From positions 7,812,001 through 7,876,000 of the forward strand of contig NC_048555.1 in assembly GCF_902806685.2 (NCBI RefSeq): 64,000 bases of DNA, in the 5' to 3' direction. The DNA is from Maniola hyperantus (lineage: Eukaryota; Arthropoda; Insecta; Lepidoptera; Nymphalidae). Below the pieces are notes generated by a model. That model was not told the DNA's origin. It did no database searches and saw nothing but the letters and a program-made list of their open reading frames with translations. Position numbers and translations under genes: made by a program. Positions 45,042 to 57,357 of the stretch are shown here, piece after piece; position 1 is the stretch's first letter; every line of letters starts with the position of its first letter.

Positions 45042-45168
45042 TATACAATGAACCAAAAGCTTAATTGATCAAATCTGCATGTCGCATGTCGCATGCTGCA
45101 TGTTGCACCATACAGATTTGATCTGTTTCAGCGGATTATAGCAAATTAAGCTTTTAGTTCATTGTATA
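45042..45168. mobile_element. Nested palindrome, MITE-like
   Basis: Outer arms tatacaatgaaccaaaagct and agcttttagttcattgtata pair almost fully; inner arms gatcaaatctg and cagatttgatc pair again. The loop has a run of gcatg-type words (catgtcgcatgtcgcatgct). It lies some 480 bases upstream of the second exon and could form a cruciform. Confidence 0.65.
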
Positions 45169-45651
45169 AGAAATTTTGACAGTGAAATTCAAATTATTTA
45201 ATCTGAACCTTTGACTGTTGTGAACCAAATCACGTTCATGTTCGTCACTCAGATGGGTTTTGTGCGTTGGGGTTGTTTAACTTTGTTGTCAACTGTTTTC
45301 ACAGGGATTAGGGCTTTTTGGATGGTTTATCCTATATGTATATACTATACACGTCTATTCGTTTACGGTCTATTTGTTTCAAAGCTTAGGTACTACATAC
45401 ACCTACGACCCTTTTAATGAGTCTTTTTCGATTTTCGTCTGACTGATTACCTGATTTTCCAAAAGTAATTTGATTAAATCCACAAACCAAGCACAATTAG
45501 TGCAATGCTTTCTCGCGCATTTGTAATTGTGTTGCAAAAGTGTGAGAAATGTGTCACACTGATTATGTTTTGGACTACTGTACCTACTGCATAATGCTGG
45601 AATAAAACGTGCCTTTTATTTGTCACGCTAGCCAATTTTTCTTTGTTTCAG

Positions 45652-45850
45652 CTGGACTGGTTACTCTCCGACAACAGCCCAGTGACGTCACTCGCAGGAC
45701 TGCGAAGAGTGCTCGCGAACGGCTCGCTGGAGTTCCCACCATTCCCCGCTGAAAGATACAGGCGGGACATCCACGCAGCCACATACAGGTGTAGGCTGCG
45801 ATTGAGTAGCGGTTTTGCTATGCTGTCAAAAAACATTCACATACACGGTG
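45652..45850 (+). CDS. Dscam: Dscam-family receptor exon b: second part of Ig1
   Basis: Reads LDWLLSDNSPVTSLAGLRRV, then LANGSLEFPPFPAERYRRDI and HAATYRCRLRLSSGFAMLSK. This is the second half of Ig1: the core Trp in LDW, the hallmark LPNGSLxFPPF-type block and the second disulphide Cys in YRC. Acceptor tttgtttcag (to 45651), donor ggtg|gtaagt (45851). Length 199, from phase 0 to phase 1, which fits the previous and the next exon. It corresponds to exon 3 of fly Dscam1 in layout (family knowledge). Only one copy exists in the window. Confidence 0.93.
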
Positions 45851-46871
45851 GTAAGTATCTCAGCACTTATCTACTAATTACGTACTTATCGTTTTGATCA
45901 GTAGGTTATAAATAATGCAACGATACAAATAAAACACGTTAATTTGTGAACGGGCTGTTGGAGTTTTTACGAACTGTTCTGTACATTACTCTACCTCGTT
46001 GTTCAACAAACCTGTCTGATTAAAAAAGAATCTATTACCAATGTAGAGATTTTCATGTTTCAAATACATACTGCCCCAATTTATTTGGCTATTAGGTTAT
46101 TGCATCGGCCTATTTTAGTACCTATACAATATTATGATATTCATTTATATACCATCTATCTACAACTTATAATAAACAGTGTAGTAACGGCTTGTTCTAT
46201 AATTTTATTGGTGATAGATATATTATAAATTCTTCTTAAGTTTCATTTTGGTCCTTAGATAACTCAACGAAGACATTTATTGGCAATTTGATTTCTGGGA
46301 AAACATAAAAACTATGATTTTGCTCTTTGTGCTTTTTGCAATGTCTAGTTAGGTACATATCATTACAAATTTGAGATAGAAGAATTATTAGATAGATAGG
46401 TAGATAGAAGACATTATTAGAACTGCGTAGGTTAGAGATATCGTTATTGAGTTATTTGACCTTCAGATTTCAGAACACTAATAAGAGCCCTTAGAAAATA
46501 CTTGCGACATCGCACCATAAAGTTCTACGACAACGCAAAACGCATCGTGGGAATTTCACTTCAAGGTGCGACGTCTTTCTCGCGTCGCACCGCCATTTAT
46601 TGTGGGGGCCCTAACGATCCGATTTTTTAACTATCAACTTAACTAGCTAATTAGGTACCTACAACTTACAAGCAAAGTTGTACCATCCCGTACCATAAGC
46701 AGCTGTACCCAAAACCCCTCTAGAATTAACCTGAACCAATTAATAAAATATTTTCACGATTTTATATGACTGAAAACAGTGACTATGAATTTTCTGATGC
46801 AAGTTGCAACCGTAACAAGTTGCTTATTATTTTGTGTAAATCGCAGGTAATTAATTATTAGGTACTTTTAG
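45851..46871 (+). other. Intron b-c, 1021 bases
   Basis: No repeat or RNA recognised. Ends in a rather weak polypyrimidine tract before acceptor tacttttag. Confidence 0.7.
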
Positions 46872-47027
46872 TGCTAAACATACCTTGGGAGGTGCACGTG
46901 CCAGACGAGTACGTGATAGCGGGAAACGCAGCAGTGTTGCGATGCATCGTGCCATCGCACTGCTCAGAACGAGTCGATGACACCGACTGGTTCACCGATG
47001 ATGACACCAGTGTGTTCCAATATTTAG
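46872..47027 (+). CDS. Dscam: Dscam-family receptor exon c: first part of Ig2
   Basis: With the one base carried over from exon b it reads VLNIPWEVHVPDEYVIAGNA, then AVLRCIVPSHCSERVDDTDW and FTDDDTSVFQYLG. The VxVxDEYVIxGNxAVLRC motif is the start of Dscam Ig2 and holds its first Cys; the core Trp is in TDW. The acceptor AG at 46870-46871 is chosen because only it gives the right frame; other AGs nearby (46846, 46860) do not. Donor is g|gtaagt. It is the positional match of fly Dscam1 exon 4, which there is a cluster of mutually exclusive copies; here it is single. An additional Cys (SHCSE) is present. Confidence 0.9.
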
Positions 47028-48599
47028 GTAAGTTTACCTTCACAACCAATCTACATTAAGTTTAGTATAGGTTTAAGTTGTTACATTAGGTTCTCAACTT
47101 CTCACCAACATAATAATATATTTGCGATTTTGCGACGAATGCATCACCGGTTCGGAACGCTGGTTCTACTGAAAAGAAACCTCCAGATCTATATCAATAA
47201 GCATATTGGGCTCTTTCCAAAACACAATAAATAAATAGGCAGGTACTTACTTAGGTAAATCCCTAACGCTCGCATCATCAACGGTGTAAATCTGAAAGCT
47301 TTAAGCTGCTTTGCGTACATCGAATTTCTGATAAATATTGTACAAATAAAATAAAATAAGTATGTTTATTTTTCAAAAAAAGGTATTAGGTGTTTTCTGT
47401 ATGCAAAATTTATTTTCGTCATAATAGATATTATATTCGAACGCCAAGAATTCACCACATTCTTGTATGAACGAACTTAAACGTGATCAAGTCGTAAGTT
47501 ATCAGGCTAGCTTAGATCAGAATTACCTATATTACAACGAATGCCATAAAAGGTCGCTATTACCGTTCATCGTAACTTAACGCGTAAGTAATATGTTGGC
47601 ACCATTGTAAATCACACAATAATAAACCCTAAGTTCTAAGGAATAAAGTAAAGAAGCAATGGTGCCAACATATTACTCACGCGTCAAGTTATAATAAACG
47701 GACAATTGTCAAGAAGATTCATAAAACTATTCGGTATACGCCTTTGAAACTAGGCCGTACTGCCCTCAAAATAAATTGATGGAAACAATTTGAATCGGTC
47801 TGGAAAAAATCCCGCGGGTTCCTGACGTCGGCGTCTATCAATTTGAACGCGAGCACGTGAAGAGTATGCTCATTTGTCTTTCTTTCAATAATACGCTTTC
47901 AAAGCCGTTGCTATGTATTAATTTTCTACTGTGTAATCTTTCACTTTGAACAAAATAACGAAGGTACGACAGTTAATACTTCCTACGTTCCTACCTACCT
48001 ATCTACCAGATTGAGAACATAATCTACACATATTCAATCAGCAACAGCAAGGCAGTTTGTTGCAATATTGTTTTTTTTTAACCTATAGGTACGGAGTGTC
48101 CTTTATTAATTTATTAGAAAATGATTTATACTAGTACATCCTACACATTAAAGTTATATTATGATGCAGTCACTACGAATTCAATAAGGGAAAAATTTGG
48201 ATTGCCTAAGAATGACTAATGGTGATATTCAATTTCTAAACTTTTTTATTCACAAGACTGCGATCTCATCTAAAAGAAACAAAACTGAAACCGAGCCGAA
48301 AGAAATCGAATGACTGAAAGAAGTCCCCATTTTTTAAATTAGTACACCTTTTTTAATCAATCAAATAAAAACAAGCACTAGAATTAGATTCAGGTAAACG
48401 GTCTGTTTACTTTCCATTACACAATTCCACAAAGTAGGTTAATACAACTCTATCTTTGTCAACTCTACATATAATTCTAGGTCTATTGTGTTGTGCTCTA
48501 AACAGAGTACCATATTGAAAGCAATCCCTTTTACTCATAGAGGAGATATTTTATAACAATAGATTTATATATGTTTCATTTGTATACCTATGTCACCAG
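47028..48599 (+). other. Intron c-d, 1572 bases
   Basis: Contains the palindromic element at 47573-47691. I searched for further exon c-like sequences (DEYVI...LRC codons) on the + strand and saw none. Confidence 0.6.
47573..47691. mobile_element. Palindromic MITE-like inverted repeat
   Basis: The left arm taacttaacgcgtaagtaat, continuing atgttggcaccattg, is complementary to the right arm caatggtgccaacat, continuing attactcacgcgtcaagtta, over about 35 bases with about two mismatches. The spacer is about 49 bases. Confidence 0.7.
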
Positions 48600-48731
48600 G
48601 GTCAAAGTACTCTCGTCTGGACGACGGGTCTCTTTACATAAGGGCAGTGAGTCCAGGCGACCGGTACTCGGCGTTCCGGTGCCGTGTCCGGGACAGAATC
48701 ACCGGATCTTTGTATTCTAGTAAATATTTTG
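48600..48731 (+). CDS. Dscam: Dscam-family receptor exon d: second part of Ig2
   Basis: With the carried base it reads GSKYSRLDDGSLYIRAVSPG, then DRYSAFRCRVRDRITGSLYS and SKYFG. Typical second half of Ig2: LxxGxLxIRxVxPxDxYxxFRCRxxxxLTG with the second Cys in FRC. Acceptor gtcaccag (to 48599), donor g|gtaagt. 132 bases, phase 1 in and out. Matches fly Dscam1 exon 5 in layout. Confidence 0.93.
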
Positions 48732-49364
48732 GTAAGTCATTGTACATTGTACCTGCACCCTACTTGATAGACAATATGTTTCGCCTAAATGGATCTATTG
48801 AAATGTGTGTGAATTTACGCTTGCTTGTGTTGGCTTGTGTTATGTGATATGTGTTTACATTAATAGCCTGCGTTGTCCATTTCACACTGTATTTAGTTAA
48901 ACATTAAATTTTGCGCCCAATTATTCGGAGCGATATGTTCTGGAATTCTTAAAAAGCTTTGTTGTGTCTGCACTCGTATAATATCATATCATAAGCCTTT
49001 GTGAGGAGGCAACCTAAGATCTAGTAGCAAACTCAAGCACGAGTGACTCATCAAATTTTTGCGTGCTTTATCAAGACTTTTGCAACGCTTTCTCAGTGCA
49101 AAATCTATAGAAAAGCACTGTGCTTGGGAAGCATAACGAAAGAGTCATGCAATCTCCCAAATAATATGGAGACGACAAATCACAAAGCTTACCAATTGCC
49201 ACGTTATTTACCTTGAAAACTGAAACTTTACACCAGGGCTTCTGAATCTGAAAAGCTTATCGTATTTTGAAACGCATGTCTTTGACGCTGTATCGTACTG
49301 AAACGCGAAATCTTTTGCATTTCTGACACTTGTGCCGCCGTTGGTTAAAAAGTTTTTGTTTCAG

Positions 49365-49500
49365 GTCACATCATAGTGACAGAACCAAAAGGCGGGGTGC
49401 GTCCTCGCGTAGCTGTGGAGCCACGCTCCCGCAGGGTGCAAGTCGGCCACGACGTACGGTTACCATGTGCAGCACATGCGTGGCCTGTACCTAGTTATAG
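49365..49500 (+). CDS. Dscam: Dscam-family receptor exon e: first part of Ig3
   Basis: Reads GHIIVTEPKGGVRPRVAVEP, then RSRRVQVGHDVRLPCAAHAW and PVPSYR. The first Cys of Ig3 is in LPC and the exon ends in the PxPxYRW motif, the Trp being split into the next exon. Acceptor tttgtttcag (to 49364), donor ag|gtgggt; phase 1 in, phase 2 out. It is the match of fly Dscam1 exon 6, a variable cluster there; only one copy is seen here although the following intron is 10.4 kb. Confidence 0.93.
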
Positions 49501-50539
49501 GTGGGTATTAAATATTACATGCGTACTTGTTTATTACGTAGACAATGTGAATAAATGAATGAAAATACTTTTATTACTACAAAAACAAAACCATGATAAG
49601 CTTATCAAAGTAGATGGGTACCTAGGTAAGTATAATAGAGGAAGGAGACACAAGTTAACATTATAGGTATACGAGTGTATATGCACTCCATTGCATTAAA
49701 TCAGGGAATCGAAAAAGTCTTGTTTTAAGGTGTTTTCAAACTGTAATTTTTTTTTTGAAGTAAAAATAAATTCCACTGAGAATTTAACTGTATAAAAATG
49801 AAATGAGAATATAGGGATTTTTTTTAGAAAACCCATGGTATACAAACCAATATGTTTTGTCTCCAATTTTCACGTATTGAGTACCTACTTGCCACATAAA
49901 AGCTTGATATTTTTATTATTTTTATTTATAGAGAAGTTTAAATAAACTTGCAGGTGCAATTTACATATTTATTTTTATTTATTTATTGACACTTTATTGC
50001 ACACAACACAAAGTAAACATTGAAAAAACACAATACAGGATCTTATTCTAATAGATGTAGCATGCAAAGGCGGCCTTATCGCTAAAGCGATTTACATAGT
50101 GACGAAAGTTCATATAAGTAGATAAGTACTAGCATCTCAGAATTTGCTTAGCATACCTACCTTCCAATCTTTGTAGAATGATACAGATTTTAATTATAAA
50201 ATCCATTATATTTTACTAAATATTTTAAAAAATTTAGGAGGTATCCATTATAAAACGAGTCTCTGACATACAAAGCTTGTTTATTCCAACTTGTCATGTT
50301 CACAAAGTTGTAACAGCAGTATTAGACGGCTTCCAACGAGAAGTGCACTATGAGTAACAAATCTGATGTGTCTAAATTTATAATATAAACGAACGAGGAT
50401 GGTCAAACATTTTTATTTATTTGATTTCCTATTATAATAGAATAATGTACCATGATACTAACAGAAGAACAGACTGATGGATTTATTTCTAAATAGTTTA
50501 ATAATTAATAATTAAGTAGGTAAGTGCTAATAAAGTAAA
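49501..50539 (+). other. Start of intron e-f (10,386 bases)
   Basis: AT-rich with tttatt-type simple repeats. I looked for alternative exon e-like frames through to 59886 and found none. Confidence 0.5.
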
Positions 50540-50968
50540 ATAAAAACCAGCCAAGTGCGAGTCAGGCTCGAACAATGAGGGTTCCGTACTACAGTCGTAT
50601 TTTTTCGACATTTTTCATGATAATTCAAAAACTATGATGCATAAAAATAAATAAAAATCTGTTTTAGAATGTACAGGTGAAGACCTTTCATATGATATCC
50701 CACTTGATATAGTCACTCACTTTGAAAGTGTGTGTGTGAATACTAATTATTAGTTCATGACCACATTTTTTTTTTGTGTAATCTAACCATAAATTCGCGG
50801 TTTTCAGATTTTTGCCCAAATGTCAGCTATAAGATCTACCTACCTGCCAAATTTCATTTCATCTAGGTCAACGGGAAGTACCCTGTAGGTTTCTTGACAG
50901 ACAGACAGACAACAAAGTGATCCTATAAGGGTTCCGTTTTTCCTTTTGAGGTACGGAACCCTAAAAAA
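50540..50968 (-). repeat. Family B 430-bp repeat, reverse
   Basis: Starts aaaccagccaagtgcgagtc and ends tttgaggtacggaaccctaa; includes a cagacagacagac run. Full-length reverse copy. Confidence 0.75.
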
Positions 50969-52094
50969 TACCAATTTAACTGTGAGGATAAGGAAGGAGT
51001 TAATATTGCAGATGGGTTGTCGAAGTAGAAATGATGCTCATGTTTATTTGAAACCTCTTTACATGGCGCAGTCGCTAGGATCCGGTCCTACGCCCCCACA
51101 GAAAATCTGATTTCCAATTTAACATACTTATTTAACAGTACTAGAGACCACCTGCAGGTTCACTGATTTCAAATATAGATCCTCTTAATTCCCTTAGGAA
51201 TTCAAAAAATCTGGCCTTATTTCTTATCAACATTATAAAGAGAACCTGTAAAATTTCAGCTTTAAGTATATTTCCAAGGGTTTGATGAGTCAGTCAGTGA
51301 GTCAGGAATTTTCTTTTTATATCTTTTGATTAGAGGGGTCAAATGCTTTTTAAGACTTTCTGTGATAGGAAACAATTTTATAAAAATGAAATCTTCTGTT
51401 CAGTTTTAACTAAATTCGTCGTTAAATTCCACAATTTCTCAAAACACTGGATAGTGACTATGCAACGGTGACCAGTTTACGCGCTAAAAGTGAAAATTTA
51501 TGATCCATTCTCATAAAATAAACGCTCACTATTATAGACAAAGAAAGTTAAATTTAAGCTCAGTTTTAAATTCTTTATTTTGTAGTAGTCTCGTGAATTT
51601 AGTCTCTCTATTTTTTTTAGTCGTGTCATCGAATTTAGTCTAGTCGTGAGTTTATCTTCAAAATATAAAGGTTTATTGAATTTTATTAAAAGAGCGTTTT
51701 TAGTCTTCATGGATAATTTCTTGGTTTTTATAACACACGACTTTTGAACGCTGACTTTTATTGAAAATTAAACTTTTAACGCACACATTTCTACATAATG
51801 TACCCAAAATAATATATTAAATTCCTAGAATTTCTGCAATTATTTGGTATTTAACTTAAAACTTTAATTATTTAATGGTAATTAACTTTGGAATAGGTAA
51901 CTGAAAAATTAAAGCAACCTACCCTATACCACGACTCACGTATTTGTTCAAAATTAGAACGACCATAGTTGGTTCTGTAGTCAAATACAGAACTTATAAG
52001 TGCACCCATGCAAGGTCACAGTTTCCGCAATTTATTGGGTACTGGATAGCCTATACCTATTATATACATACCTACGCGTATAGTAGGTATAGTA

Positions 52095-52233
52095 CGCGAA
52101 AGGTCGAGATGGGAATCGGGCAGGTAACGCCCCGCACACCCGCACAGCCCCCGCGCGGGCGAGTGCGAGTGACGTACGGGTGTGCGGGGCGTGCCCCCAC
52201 CTCATACCCCGATTGCCATCTCAACCTGTCGCG
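52095..52233. mobile_element. GC-rich MITE family D, best copy
   Basis: Ends cgcgaaaggtcgagatggga and ccatctcaacctgtcgcg are complementary with few mismatches, enclosing a GC-rich core (cgcccgcgc, gacgtacgggtgtgcggggc). Reference for the copies at 10684, 35192 and 44347. Confidence 0.75.
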
Positions 52234-52388
52234 GATCAGGTATTTCATAAGCTAAAAAATAAAGATAAAGTTACTTACAACTCACTAATTTAAAATTACT
52301 TATTTACCTACATCCTACACGTCGCAAATACAATACACACAAGTCGCAAAATAGGAAAATGCTTCGTACCTAAAGTTATAAATCATCG

Positions 52389-52575
52389 TCATGTCAACCG
52401 ATCGCAGACCTCCTCCAACGGTCTCCTCTCCGAATGATAAGGATCGTGGTTGGGAAAATTCTACCTCGCTCGCTGGTCAAGTGTGGATTGGCAGACTTCA
52501 CACATCTTTGAGAACATCATGGAAAACTCTCCGGCATGCGGTTAACTCATGATGTTTTCTTTCACAGTTAAAGCA
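52389..52575 (-). mobile_element. SINE family 1, body fragment
   Basis: Contains gtgtggattggcagacttca, acacatctttgagaacatc and tgatgttttctttcac. Head lost. Confidence 0.55.
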
Positions 52576-52675
52576 AGTATATAGATAAGAAAGATAGATA
52601 GAGAGAAGGTAAGTAGATGTTTATTATTACTACGAAATATTAATAAGCACCGAAAAGTCACAATCATCATCATCA

Positions 52676-52870
52676 TCATCAACCGATAGACGTCCAGCTG
52701 GACATAGGTCTCTTGTAGGGACTTCCATACACCACGATCTTGCTCCGCCTGAATCCAGCGGCTCTCTGTGACTCGTTTGATGTCATCTGTCCACCCAGTG
52801 GGGGTCTTCCGACTTTGCGCTTTCCGGTCACAATCGCTGCCTTATTCAAACCCCAAAAATGTATTTGCAA
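52676..52870 (-). pseudogene. RTE-like LINE ORF C-terminal remnant
   Basis: The - strand frame reads GKRKVGRPPLGGQMTSNESQ, then RAAGFRRSKIVVYGSPYKRP. The GRRKVGRPPxxW motif and the following block match the last part of RTE-type LINE proteins, with one or more shifts. An atcatcatcatcatc run, at the 3' end of the LINE, sits at 52665-52680. Confidence 0.6.
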
Positions 52871-52879
52871 CTGCAATAT

Positions 52880-55090
52880 CTTTTTTACAGTTTTATCAGT
52901 AGGGATATTTTTTACAGTAGGGATTCATATCTTTCATATCAGTGTGAGAGAGTCCCACTTATGAAACTGAAGTAGATAAACATTAAACTCATCTATCAGT
53001 TCACAAGAAAACTATCAAAGTGTAAAGTTGGCAGGTGCCGTACGGGTTATGAATTGAAAAACTTTTGCACGGGAGGTTTCCGCGCTAGAATTGTATAAGC
53101 TTATGAGTTGAAATAGCTTATGAGGTGTCTGCCACATGTTTTTATTAACTACTATAGTTATGTAGGCTTTGGGTAAACTATAATAATAACCTTAATTTCT
53201 ATGTATATATGGAAATCGCGCGTCAACAATTCTATACCAGTAAAAAAATCCTATTTTAAACCGCGGTACATACCTAAATGTTGTACCCTAATATCGTAAA
53301 CACTAAACAACGTACACAAACCGTGTTTGCAGGGTTCACTGAGTTCTGTTTACGGCTACCCACAACTTGTGCAGAGAATTGCACGTTACTTGAACTGTGA
53401 AAATTGTTCCTTTTTTGTATTAGATTTTATCTAAACAACAAGGAGATAATATACGTAATTACCTTTTATACTACCTACCGAATATTACCGAGGTAAGTAT
53501 CTATAACAAATGTATTGCAAATGTAAGGTTTTTGTAGTGTAGATAATTTTGATAGAAACAACCGTAAATCGATGTACCTAAATTACGATTGTTCTTTCAA
53601 AGACAAAAATTGCCAAAAATTATTTTCGACCGTGGACTGGTCTCATCGGATGATATGATACAAATACCTATTTTTTAGGCAGAAGCGAATGTTTCGCTTT
53701 GAATTAGGTCTCTGGCATTCCTGAGAACTACCTAGGCCACCAACTTTACGAAACTTTACGAACTTACCTACCTATTATTTTTCAAAGACAACATTCAACA
53801 GAGCTCGTTTTGATTCTTAAATAAATAAATAAAGCTATTTTTTGTATTGTACTTAAAGTATTTAACAAACTATGAAAGTCGTAAAATATTGTAACATAGG
53901 GCATTCTAATAAGAGTTATCATACATACATTGTAATATTATGTTCATATAACATCCTGTATGTAGGAATCCCGATATATTATGCTGAACAAAGCGTAAAA
54001 AAAAATACCAACAGCTTGAGCGAAATAAAAATAATAGATGAGATTACGCTCGCGCTACCGATAACGAAACCGCTGCAAAACGCATAGGTATTAAACGTGC
54101 TGAAAATTCTCATCCCCCATTTTATCCCGACAATCTTATATTAGGAAATATCCTACAGCAAACGCTATATAATATCCAGTTGGAAATTACTATGTATGCT
54201 TTTATAGCTTTGTATTATTATGAAGTTACCAAGTAACTGTGATCTGGCAACATTAGGTATATATTATCCTATCTCAAATTTGTGACGATTTCACTTTATG
54301 CTATTTCGTAAGTCAATGATTTCGTACTCCGCAGAGTGCCACAATAATTATTCAAGACAGTTACCTAGTTTGGAACAAAAATTTGAAAAGCACGCACTTC
54401 GTCTATACACTGGTAGGCGTAGTAGTAGGTACATACATACGATTAGTGATTACTATTTAGCTGAAGAAAAGAACATTTTCCCTTCATCCTTTAAAGTTGT
54501 TAAAATAATTGATAGTACCGATTGCCAGTTCACACTTCACAGTCGCATAGCCGTAGGCGGGGGAGGGTTTGTCAAAAATACTGATCAAAAATCCCGCCAT
54601 ATTGGACCAATATTTTTTTTTACATTCGGAGAGTTCGTCAAAATTTTTACCTGATAAAACTCCCCCGAAAATCGATTCCTGTGCCAACGGCCTTGGACGT
54701 AACACCAACCTCTGTTTGCACATTTTATGGCGCGCTCGATGCTGTTGACGTCACTTACCTTTTCAGATTTCTTTCGGCTCTGGAGGCCATATATCTAAAT
54801 TTACAAAATGCAAATCTGGCTTTGATTTTGACGAACTTTGAAAACGAAATCCTTAAATCCTGTATATTTTTGCCGCGTTTTAGCAGACACTGTGATTATT
54901 TGGTGTTTACGGCCTAAAAGACCCTCCATATATTAAGAAGCGGCTAACCCTTGCCTTTTGTAAAGAGGATAATACCGTTAGGCGAATACGAATTGCTTAT
55001 CACGGAACCGCAGCGATTTTCCATTTATTATATGACTGTACAGTTTATATAACCTACCGTCCTTTTTATCATTTACATATTAGTAAACAT
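52880..55090 (+). other. Intronic DNA without recognised features
   Basis: No exon-like or repeat sequence with clear boundaries. Frames at 53872-54087, 54298-54654 and 54681-54917 show no domain and are not flanked by matching splice sites. Confidence 0.4.
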
Positions 55091-55425
55091 TTTTAGGGTT
55101 CAGTATCTCCAGAGAAAAAAGAACCCTTATTGGATCACTTCGTTGTCTGTCTGTCAAGACCCGTCAAGGGAATCAAAACTTATAGGGTACTTCCCGTTGA
55201 CCTAAAATCATGAAATTTGGCAGGTACCAATGTTAGCAGCAATAGTAATAGCATTAGAAATAGTAATGTCTTAGCAGTTACCTACTTATAAGACACGTAA
55301 AGGGGAAAATCTGATAACCGTGAATTAGTGGTTACATCACAAAAAAAATTGAAAAGAACTATTTCTTGTACGATCGTAGAACACTTTGTGTGCGAGTCTG
55401 ACTCAATGACTCAATGATTTTGTTG
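55091..55425 (+). repeat. Family B repeat, rearranged
   Basis: Starts agggttcagtatctccagag and has gggtacttcccgttgacct and aatcatgaaatttggcaggt; a segment with gcagcaatagtaatagc is inserted or substituted near 55235, and the distal part is short. Confidence 0.55.
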
Positions 55426-55965
55426 CTAGGTCTCTATTATTTTTTGTTTTGTTTGCAGTTAAACGGTCCTTAGATCGTTACCTAATGAAAATGTACCTAT
55501 ACCTACCTTAGGGCAAAATTCCCACTTTTTACATAAGTATCTAACCTATAAATATGAGATTATATTATAGATATGAGAGGAATATAACTCGTTACATGCA
55601 AGTAAAAATAATTTATAAGAGAAATGGTAAAAAGTAGGCCTATATCTACTTTTTCTAAGACATAATTTTTATTTCTGTTATCGTTTTCATTTAAGGAGTA
55701 TCTTTCTGTACTACCCCTCATTTAAAAAGTTTCTGTTAGATGCAACTCCAGCTGTCCAGCTTTGGTCTAAATACTAATAGAAACAGTGGGTAGGTATGTA
55801 GACTCACAGGTGCACTTCGTATGGTATTTGGCTGCTCTACGGCTTTGATCATTCGACCAGTAGGCTGAAACTAAATGTTTGCTGTCTCAAACACGCTTTG
55901 ATACCTACTGCATAGCTTTACACAAATAGGCACCTTTTAGTTAGTTGCACACATGTCCTTTATGT

Positions 55966-56410
55966 TTTTAGGGTTTCGTACCTCAAAAGGAAAATCGGAA
56001 CCCTTATAGGATCACTTTGTTGTCTGCCTGTCTGTCTGTCGGTCTGTCAAGAAACCTACAGGGTACTACCCGTTGACCTAGAATTATGAAATTTGGCAGA
56101 CCTAGGTAGGTCTTATAGCAGCAGACATAGGGGAAAAACTGAAAATCGTGAATTTGTGGTTACATCACACAAAAAAAATTGTGGTCATGAACTAATAAAA
56201 TTAGTATTTTCAATTTTCGAAGTAAGATAACTATAGGTATCAAGTGGGGTATCATATGAAAAGGCTTCACCTGTGCATTCTAAAACAGATTTTATTTATT
56301 TTTATGCATCATAGGTTTTGAATTATCGTGCAAAATGTCGAAAAAATACGACTGTAGTACGGCACCCAACTCTCGTTGCGCGAGCCTGACTCGCACTTGG
56401 CCGGTTTTTT
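55966..56410 (+). repeat. Family B 430-bp repeat
   Basis: From agggtttcgtacctcaaaag, via ctgtctgtctgtcggtctgt and gggtactacccgttgaccta, to cgcacttggccggtttttta. Confidence 0.75.
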
Positions 56411-56889
56411 ATTTATATATCTTGCCTGTGTGACCTAGTTGTGACAAGACAACGCATATCACGTTGATCAAAGTTGGTAACTGAATGGGTGACCGACTTT
56501 GGAGGACCAAATTTGGCCCTTTGGTTTCTTCCGTAGCCATCGCATCGGACCCGATTAATATCAATTACCTACCTATCACTAACATAACATCATCTTTAAT
56601 AATAACTGCAAAATAAGCGTCGAAATCTCGTTCTCTTAGTCTAGTCGTATGCGAAAGTATCTGGGAAGTGGGAGCCGACCACATATTATTATGATCCCAA
56701 GAAAACTTCTGCCATCTGGGAAGATGTTACGACCTTCAGCAATGAGGAATACCTACGACGCAGATAGATGGTGTACCTACTAATGATAGAGAATACTTAC
56801 CAATATCACAGAATATTTAGGTAACCTCGTTATTAATAAAATATAGGTAACCTAGTTAATAAATAATTTTAAATAAGTACATATCAAAA

Positions 56890-56965
56890 ATTGCGGAACC
56901 GACGGGATTCGAACCTGCGTCTCCTGGGATCGTGCTCAACGCTCTGATCGCTAATCCAATCATAA
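56890..56965 (-). pseudogene. tRNA-like sequence, probably SINE-derived
   Basis: On the - strand there is an A-box-like tagcgatcagagcg and a B box ggttcgaatcc with a gacgcag stem side. The acceptor ends do not pair well and the anticodon arm is irregular, so a working tRNA is unlikely. An A-rich run is close by at about 57000. Confidence 0.4.
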
Positions 56966-57357
56966 AAATTATAAATGTAATATATACGTAGCTTTATAGA
57001 AAAAAAAACTTCATTTTAGAGGAATCGTGGCCGGAAAAAACATTGACCGCCGCGCTCCATGGTTTCATATAGCTATACAGATTGATTTTTTTATCCAGTT
57101 TTGTATGCGAAACTATTAAAAGAGTGATTGATGGTTATCACATTCAGTTTTTCTTTACATCGTTCCATCCAGAGGATTTCGTTTCATGGTTCACCTATAT
57201 ACCTGTTCCTACTACTATTATAAATGTGTCTGTCTGTGTGTGTATGAAAGTGTGTCTGTCTGTCTCTTTATACTAAATCCCCAAAGACAGGATTTTCGAA
57301 AATTACGAATTTAACGTGGGTAAAGGCAAAAGTTAGCAGCTACGAATAATATTATAA

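Noticed and set aside
46861..46871. Alternative acceptors (AG at 46846 or 46860) for exon c
   Set aside because: They put the Ig2 codons out of frame with exon b; AG at 46870-46871 fits exactly.
52095..52255. GC-rich open frame as a gene
   Set aside because: The frame tracks the MITE's GC-rich palindrome and is different in sister copies.
56890..56965. Functional tRNA gene
   Set aside because: Boxes resemble a tRNA but arms do not pair cleanly by eye; a covariance-model scan would decide.
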